Positions 5,895-8,978 of a DNA stretch of 8,978 nucleotides are shown here, piece by piece. The translations under genes and the position numbers were made by a program. The notes below the pieces were generated by a model. That model made no database searches. It saw only the letters and a list, made by a program, of their open reading frames with translations, and was not told where the DNA came from. This DNA comes from an uncultured Selenomonadaceae bacterium (lineage in GTDB: Bacteria > Bacillota > Negativicutes > Selenomonadales > Selenomonadaceae), in assembly GCA_905235425.1 (NCBI GenBank), contig CAJOKY010000081.1, positions 1-8,978 of the forward strand, read 5' to 3'. Position 1 is the stretch's first letter, and each line of letters starts with the position of its first letter.

Positions 5895-6479
5895 TATACT
5901 TTCTTCTGCGTAAAAATCGGCATAAAGCATTTTGGATTGAGTTTTATCCCCTACCGTATCAGGCGGCATAAAAACTTCTTCCTTAGTAACGCCGCCTTTT
6001 GCAGTGACGTTTGCAACTGCCGTCTCGGTTACAATGTCATCTGACTTCTTTTTTTTTGCGTTTTTATAATCATGCGACGGCTTTTGAAAATTCTTTTTGT
6101 CAGTGTCAGCTTTAATTTTACTCATATATTCGGCAAAAAATTTTTGGAACTCGTCACGCATGAGCGAATTTATCTGCGACATAAATTTTTCGTGATTGTC
6201 ATTAATCGCTTGATTGAGTTGCCCCATAAGACGATTTAAATTCACGCCGAAAGTTTCATTAGCCGCGCGCAGATCCTTTACGACATTTTCCAGCGTCTCC
6301 ATTTCATCAAGCAAGTTGTCACTGTCATTTTTCAACTTTTCATTTTCTGCCTGCAAACGTTTATTCTGCGTCTGAAGTTGCTCATTATCTGCGCGGAGCT
6401 TGTTAAGATCCTCTTGCAAATTTTTTCCCAAGTCACGCGCCGCAGTAAGAATTTTTTCAAGGTCTTGTAACCTGTCCAT
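5889..6479 (-). CDS. Coiled-coil protein of unknown function
   Basis: The 196-residue protein starts at ATG 6479, with AGGTG (6486-6490) 6 bp upstream; the frame is open further up, but that stretch lies in the leader and terminator of the preceding gene. Residues about 4-85 form a strong heptad pattern rich in Leu, Asn, Glu and Lys (LQEDLNKLRADNEQLQTQNK and similar), predicting a long coiled coil. Residues about 85-125 continue helical. From 130 the protein is charged and probably disordered, including a KKKK run. It has no signal peptide or membrane segment, so it is likely cytoplasmic. The last residues, KMLYADFYAEESIE, end in a heptamer repeat that contains the stop codon, so the C-terminus may have been cut short. 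I do not recognise the family; a scaffolding or oligomerising role is a guess. Confidence 0.75.
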   Translation of the reverse strand: MDRLQDLEKILTAARDLGKNLQEDLNKLRADNEQLQTQNKRLQAENEKLKNDSDNLLDEMETLENVVKDLRAANETFGVNLNRLMGQLNQAINDNHEKFMSQINSLMRDEFQKFFAEYMSKIKADTDKKNFQKPSHDYKNAKKKKSDDIVTETAVANVTAKGGVTKEEVFMPPDTVGDKTQSKMLYADFYAEESIE

Positions 6480-6517
6480 AGAAATCACCTCGTAAAAATA
6501 TATCAAAATTTTATGCG

Positions 6518-6546
6518 AAAAAAAAGACTCTTCGCGTTGGAGAGTC
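6518..6546 (-). terminator. Intrinsic terminator after the small hypothetical gene
   Basis: On the minus strand GACTCT (6546-6541) pairs with AGAGTC (6531-6526) across a 9-base loop and is followed at once by eight T (6525-6518). It lies 22 bp past the stop of the gene at 6569-6913 and only 39 bp before the coiled-coil start. It should end most transcripts from the thrB side, and any promoter for the coiled-coil gene must overlap it. Confidence 0.75.
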
Positions 6547-6568
6547 ATATTTTTGCCGAAAGAAAATT

Positions 6569-6913
6569 TTACAAAGGTATGACGTTGCCCTTTTCGTCAA
6601 TCGGCTCAAGTAGCAGGAAAAGACAACTTAAATCGACGTGAAAAATTACGGTGTATTCGTCCTCGTCATTTCCGGCGCCGTTGAATTTATTGCTGTAAAG
6701 TAGCGATACGGCATGACAGTAGTCATTAACTTGATCGTTGTACACGTCAATTTTTTTACTGCAAACCGCCTCTTGATACTTGAAAATCGTACCGGCGGGA
6801 AAATACCCTTCAACAAAAACTTTCGCAGGCAAGTAAAAATTATCTTCGACAAAGGGAATGGGTACTTTTGAACGCAAAAAAATATTTTCTAACTCCAATG
6901 AGCGAATATCCAA
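6569..6913 (-). CDS. Small hypothetical protein, TTG start
   Basis: I do not recognise this 114-residue protein. The start is TTG 6913, supported by an excellent ribosome binding site GGGAGG (6921-6926) with a spacer of seven T; no in-frame ATG or GTG lies near. The protein is acidic, without signal peptide or membrane helix. Alternating hydrophobic stretches (KVFVEGYFP, YTVIFHVDLSCLFLLLEP) suggest a beta-rich single domain. It follows the STAS gene by 35 bp and precedes a clear terminator, so it is the last gene of a STAS-containing transcript. That linkage hints at a shared process but does not define one. Codon use matches the flanking genes, and the strong ribosome binding site makes it a real gene. 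Confidence 0.75.
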   Translation of the reverse strand: MDIRSLELENIFLRSKVPIPFVEDNFYLPAKVFVEGYFPAGTIFKYQEAVCSKKIDVYNDQVNDYCHAVSLLYSNKFNGAGNDEDEYTVIFHVDLSCLFLLLEPIDEKGNVIPL

Positions 6914-6920
6914 AAAAAAA

Positions 6921-6926
6921 CCTCCC
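6921..6926 (-). promoter_or_regulatory. Ribosome binding site fixing a TTG start
   Basis: GGGAGG on the minus strand is followed by seven T and then TTG 6913, which makes TTG the only plausible start for the small hypothetical gene. Confidence 0.85.
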
Positions 6927-6948
6927 TAGTAAATATTAATTTAAGCCG

Positions 6949-7278
6949 TCAAAACGACACGGAAAAAGGTTTACGCTCTTCCTCTTCAAGCGTGAGAAGG
7001 CGTGAAAATCCGGTCATATCCATTACGGTGCGTACATCGCGCTGAATATTTTTTACAAACAGTTCACCTTGATTGTTCATGCGTTTTTGCGTTTTTAACA
7101 ATATGCGCAAGCCCGCAGATGCAATGTAGCTTAAATCTTTCAAGTCAATGACTAAATTTTTCACGCCGTCAAGTTCCTTCGACATAGTTTTATCAAGTTC
7201 AATGGCGGTTACGGCGTCCAATTTTCCGATAAGCGTCACGGTTAATTTTTCGCCGTCACGTTCAGTTTTTATTTCCAA
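6949..7278 (-). CDS. STAS domain protein, anti-sigma factor antagonist type
   Basis: This 109-residue protein is a single STAS domain of the SpoIIAA/RsbV kind. Such proteins bind an anti-sigma kinase when unphosphorylated and so free a sigma factor. Visible features are the N-terminal strand LTVTLIGKLDAVTA (12-25), the strand NLVIDLKDLSYI (41-52) and the switch loop ASAGLR, where Ser54 aligns with the phosphorylated serine of SpoIIAA; the Asp usually before it is Ala. The C-terminal helix VRTVMDMTGFSRLLTL is family-typical. The start chosen is TTG 7278, 9 bp after GGAG (7288-7291); a TTG at 7293 would lie upstream of that site. No kinase partner (RsbW/SpoIIAB) or sigma gene is in the window, so the partner is encoded elsewhere or the role differs. 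It lies 35 bp before the next gene, in one likely operon. Confidence 0.9.
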   Translation of the reverse strand: MEIKTERDGEKLTVTLIGKLDAVTAIELDKTMSKELDGVKNLVIDLKDLSYIASAGLRILLKTQKRMNNQGELFVKNIQRDVRTVMDMTGFSRLLTLEEEERKPFSVSF

Positions 7279-7287
7279 TTTGAACAA

Positions 7288-7291
7288 CTCC
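7288..7291 (-). promoter_or_regulatory. Ribosome binding site of the STAS gene
   Basis: GGAG on the minus strand lies 9 bp before TTG 7278. It directly abuts an in-frame TTG codon (7287-7285) and follows the one at 7293, so neither of those is likely to be used. Confidence 0.6.
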
Positions 7292-7296
7292 AATCA

Positions 7297-7352
7297 GCTA
7301 ATCGCTAAAAGCTAATCCCTAATCCCTGTTCCCTGCTCCCTAATCCCTAATA
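7297..7352. repeat. Heptanucleotide tandem repeat array, CCTAATC type
   Basis: Eight gapless 7-bp units run from 7297 to 7352: GCTAATC, GCTAAAA, GCTAATC, CCTAATC, CCTGTTC, CCTGCTC, CCTAATC, CCTAATA. The array lies between the STAS gene and the hypothetical gene upstream of it on the minus strand, and its end contains that gene's TAG stop (7347-7349). The unit differs from the ACTCACT arrays, but length, spacing and placement are alike. Confidence 0.9.
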
Positions 7353-7661
7353 ATGCGGGTGCGCTTTTACGTAGTCAACGGGACGACTCCAATCGACATG
7401 CACGCCGGTAGCTTCCCAAAGACGCGTTAAGGCAATTTTTAAACTTTCCTCGTCAGCCTGCGGATTAATTTTCTCCGACGTAAAATCCAAAAGTGTTTCA
7501 TGTGGAATTTTTATTTCATGCACAGTAGACAAAAAATCTTCCGCCTTGCGTTTACCATCTTCATCAGCAAGCACCACGACAACTTTTTTATTTGCGCTGT
7601 CATACTCGACATAACCTAAATTTTCGCCGTAGCTTATCGCGACACTGAAATTTTCCTTCAA
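7347..7661 (-). CDS. Small hypothetical protein, TTG start
   Basis: The family is not recognised. The start is TTG 7661, placed 9 bp after GGGAGGT (7671-7677); the longer open frame upstream reads back through this site and into the LysR gene. The resulting 104-residue protein is soluble and acidic: an N-terminal beta-hairpin-like part (FSVAISYGENLGYVEYD, KKVVVVLADED), then helices, and a Trp-containing tail LWEATGVHVDWSRPVDYVKAHPHY. No catalytic motif is evident. The gene follows LysR by 28 bp, so the two are probably co-transcribed, and precedes the STAS gene across a heptamer repeat. The stop codon lies in that repeat. Strong ribosome binding site and matching codon use make it a real gene; the function is open. 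Confidence 0.75.
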   Translation of the reverse strand: MKENFSVAISYGENLGYVEYDSANKKVVVVLADEDGKRKAEDFLSTVHEIKIPHETLLDFTSEKINPQADEESLKIALTRLWEATGVHVDWSRPVDYVKAHPHY

Positions 7662-7670
7662 ATTCGGAGC

Positions 7671-7677
7671 ACCTCCC
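7671..7677 (-). promoter_or_regulatory. Ribosome binding site fixing a TTG start
   Basis: GGGAGGT on the minus strand sits 9 bp before TTG 7661. The GTG that overlaps it is out of frame. Confidence 0.8.
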
Positions 7678-7689
7678 GTCCTTATTATA

Positions 7690-8601
7690 TTAAAATTTTT
7701 TTTGAGAAATTGCAAGTAAATTGTCTTTTTCAAAGAGCGCGCCGACAAAGTTTAAAAAATGTATGGAAAGCGGCGACAAGTCTTTAAATTTATTCCACGT
7801 CAAGGCGACAGTAAATTTTATCGGCGGATTTATCGGCAAAAAATTGAAATTTGATTCCGGCGTTAAGGCAAATCGCGGTAAAAGTGACACTGCCGCGCCG
7901 CTTGAAACCAATTCTTTAATAGTTTTCAGTTGCGACGTACAAAGTAAAATATCCGGCGAAAACCCCGCACTTGCCGCGCGTTCGATTGTGGCGAAGTTTT
8001 GAAAAGTTCCCGCCGGTTGCAAAATAAATTTTTCATGGCGTAGGGATTTAAACGAAATTTTTTCCGACTTTACAAGCCTATGATTTTTTGGCAGACACAA
8101 ATAAAATTCATCTTCCAAAAGGTTTAGCGAATATTCCTGCGTTTCTCCCGCCTTCAAGTAGATTATGCCGAAATCCGATTCGCCGCTTTTCAAACTTTCT
8201 TTCACCGTCAATGAGTCACTGCATTCACGCAAGTCAATCACAATGTCAGGATTTTCAGCTTGAAATTTTATGAAAAGGTTTGGGAAAAGGTAGGATTCGA
8301 CCATTGGCGGTATGCCGAAACGTATTGTGCCGCCGCTACGATTTTGAAATCTTTCTATACCAATCTGCGCGGCTTTTACGTCCTGTAAAATTTTTTGTGC
8401 GTGAATCAGAAATACTTGTCCCGCCTCTGTTAAGGCGATATGTTTTTGACTGCGGTCGAAAAGCGACACTTTTAATTCCGACTCCAAAGCTTGAATTGTC
8501 TTTGTTACGGAAGGTTGAGAAACGTGAAGAATTTGTGCCGCTTTAGTAAAACTTTTCAGCGAACTCACCGTACAAAAATATTCAAACTGCCGCAGTTCCA
8601 T
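7690..8601 (-). CDS. LysR-family transcriptional regulator
   Basis: The 303 residues match the full LysR length. Residues 1-60 hold the winged helix-turn-helix: MELRQFEYFCTVSSLKSFTKAA, then the recognition helix around SQPSVTKTIQALESEL and LFDRSQKHIALTEAG of the wing. A linker helix (about 65-88) leads to the periplasmic-binding-like effector domain (about 90-295), with GTIRFGIPP at its start and SGAAVSLLPRFAL near the end. LysR proteins act as tetramers, usually responding to a small metabolite and often controlling a divergent neighbour. No divergent gene exists here: thrB lies upstream on the same strand with a 40-bp gap, so the regulator is probably transcribed with thrB. Target and effector cannot be told. 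ATG 8601 is supported by AGGAG (8612-8616), 10 bp upstream. Confidence 0.95.
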   Translation of the reverse strand: MELRQFEYFCTVSSLKSFTKAAQILHVSQPSVTKTIQALESELKVSLFDRSQKHIALTEAGQVFLIHAQKILQDVKAAQIGIERFQNRSGGTIRFGIPPMVESYLFPNLFIKFQAENPDIVIDLRECSDSLTVKESLKSGESDFGIIYLKAGETQEYSLNLLEDEFYLCLPKNHRLVKSEKISFKSLRHEKFILQPAGTFQNFATIERAASAGFSPDILLCTSQLKTIKELVSSGAAVSLLPRFALTPESNFNFLPINPPIKFTVALTWNKFKDLSPLSIHFLNFVGALFEKDNLLAISQKKF

Positions 8602-8641
8602 AAAACACTAGCTCCTAATCGGAAGTTTAACAAATAAATTT

Positions 8642-8978
8642 TTACACCGACTCAACAACGGCGCCATGCGTGTCTAAATCCAAAATCAAAGCGCCTGCTT
8701 GTACGTCAAACTTTTTAAAAGTATGAACCATTTCCGACGCGATATCGTTTTCAATCTTTTTACTTGCCGCCGAAAACGCGATAAGGCATGGACCTGCGCC
8801 GCTCAATGCCACGCCCAACGCTCCCGCCTTTTTAGCCGCCGCAAAAACTTCCTGCATACCCGGCACTAATTTTGTTCGGTACGGCTGATGTATTGCGTCG
8901 TCGAAGGCGCAGGATAAAAATTTTTCTTTACCTTCGATTAACGCGGCGACCAACATTGACGCGCGGCTTATGTTGAAA
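8642..8978 (-). CDS. thrB: Homoserine kinase, C-terminal part, cut by window edge
   Basis: Homoserine kinase phosphorylates homoserine with ATP, the penultimate step of threonine synthesis. Only the last 111 or so residues are here, roughly a third of the usual 300; the frame stays open through 8978, so the ATG at 8956 is internal. Signatures are the helix SMLVAALIEGK, the substrate-region DDAIHQPYRTKLVPGMQEV and the third GHMP kinase motif GVALSGAGPCLIAF, followed by the usual terminal strands VQAGALILDLDTHGAVV. These fit ThrB better than other GHMP kinases such as mevalonate or galactokinase, especially HQPYR. The LysR gene follows after 40 bp, with no terminator between. The upstream neighbours (often hom and thrC in such bacteria) lie outside the window. 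Confidence 0.93.
   Translation of the reverse strand, partial: FNISRASMLVAALIEGKEKFLSCAFDDAIHQPYRTKLVPGMQEVFAAAKKAGALGVALSGAGPCLIAFSAASKKIENDIASEMVHTFKKFDVQAGALILDLDTHGAVVESV

Noticed and set aside
7684..7689. Perfect TATAAT on the minus strand before the 104-residue hypothetical gene
   Set aside because: It lies only 6 bp from the ribosome binding site, and the nearest TTGCAA is 20 bp away, so a usable promoter is unlikely.
7721..8546. Plus-strand open frames opposite LysR
   Set aside because: They are antisense to a full-length LysR gene and have low-quality composition.

Overview
The window looks like a moderately AT-rich Firmicutes-type genome. The evidence is strong GGAGG-like ribosome binding sites, frequent TTG starts, a prmC-sua5 pair, a degenerate HPr-like protein, a UPF0237-type ACT protein, a STAS anti-anti-sigma protein and a LysR regulator beside homoserine kinase. 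Gram-negative-staining Firmicutes (Negativicutes, Selenomonas relatives) would fit, but nothing here proves it, and the assignment is inference.

Plus strand, 1-2850: a probable surface or flagellar glycan module. The first gene runs in from the left edge. It joins the end of a SAM-dependent methyltransferase, a Rossmann-like middle part, and a C-terminal domain resembling the DUF115/Maf and GT42 group of CMP-nonulosonate (sialic-type) glycosyltransferases. Two bases later comes a gene fusing a NeuA-like CMP-sugar synthetase to an RraA-like (HMG aldolase fold) domain. One gene would activate the sugar and the other would transfer it. The RraA half is the puzzle and the best candidate here for something undescribed.

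Plus strand, 2876-4802: two translation housekeeping genes. prmC methylates release factors and sua5 starts t6A modification of tRNA. A heptanucleotide repeat array fills the gap between them.

Minus strand, 8978-4782: a run of co-directional genes. In transcription order they are the homoserine kinase C-terminal part (thrB, cut by the right edge), a LysR regulator, a small hypothetical, a STAS protein, another small hypothetical, a terminator, a coiled-coil protein, an ACT-domain protein and an HPr-like protein lacking the phosphorylated histidine. The last gene converges on sua5 and overlaps its 3' end. Four of these genes appear to start at TTG, judged by ribosome binding site placement.

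Between genes: four intergenic arrays of degenerate 7-bp units (ACTCACT, CCTAATC, ACCGGCT types) sit against gene ends, and in two cases contain the stop codon. Two of them face each other around a roughly 250-bp stretch with internal direct repeats and a perfect 14-bp hairpin, which may be a dispersed intergenic element. No tRNA, rRNA, CRISPR array or transposase gene was seen.
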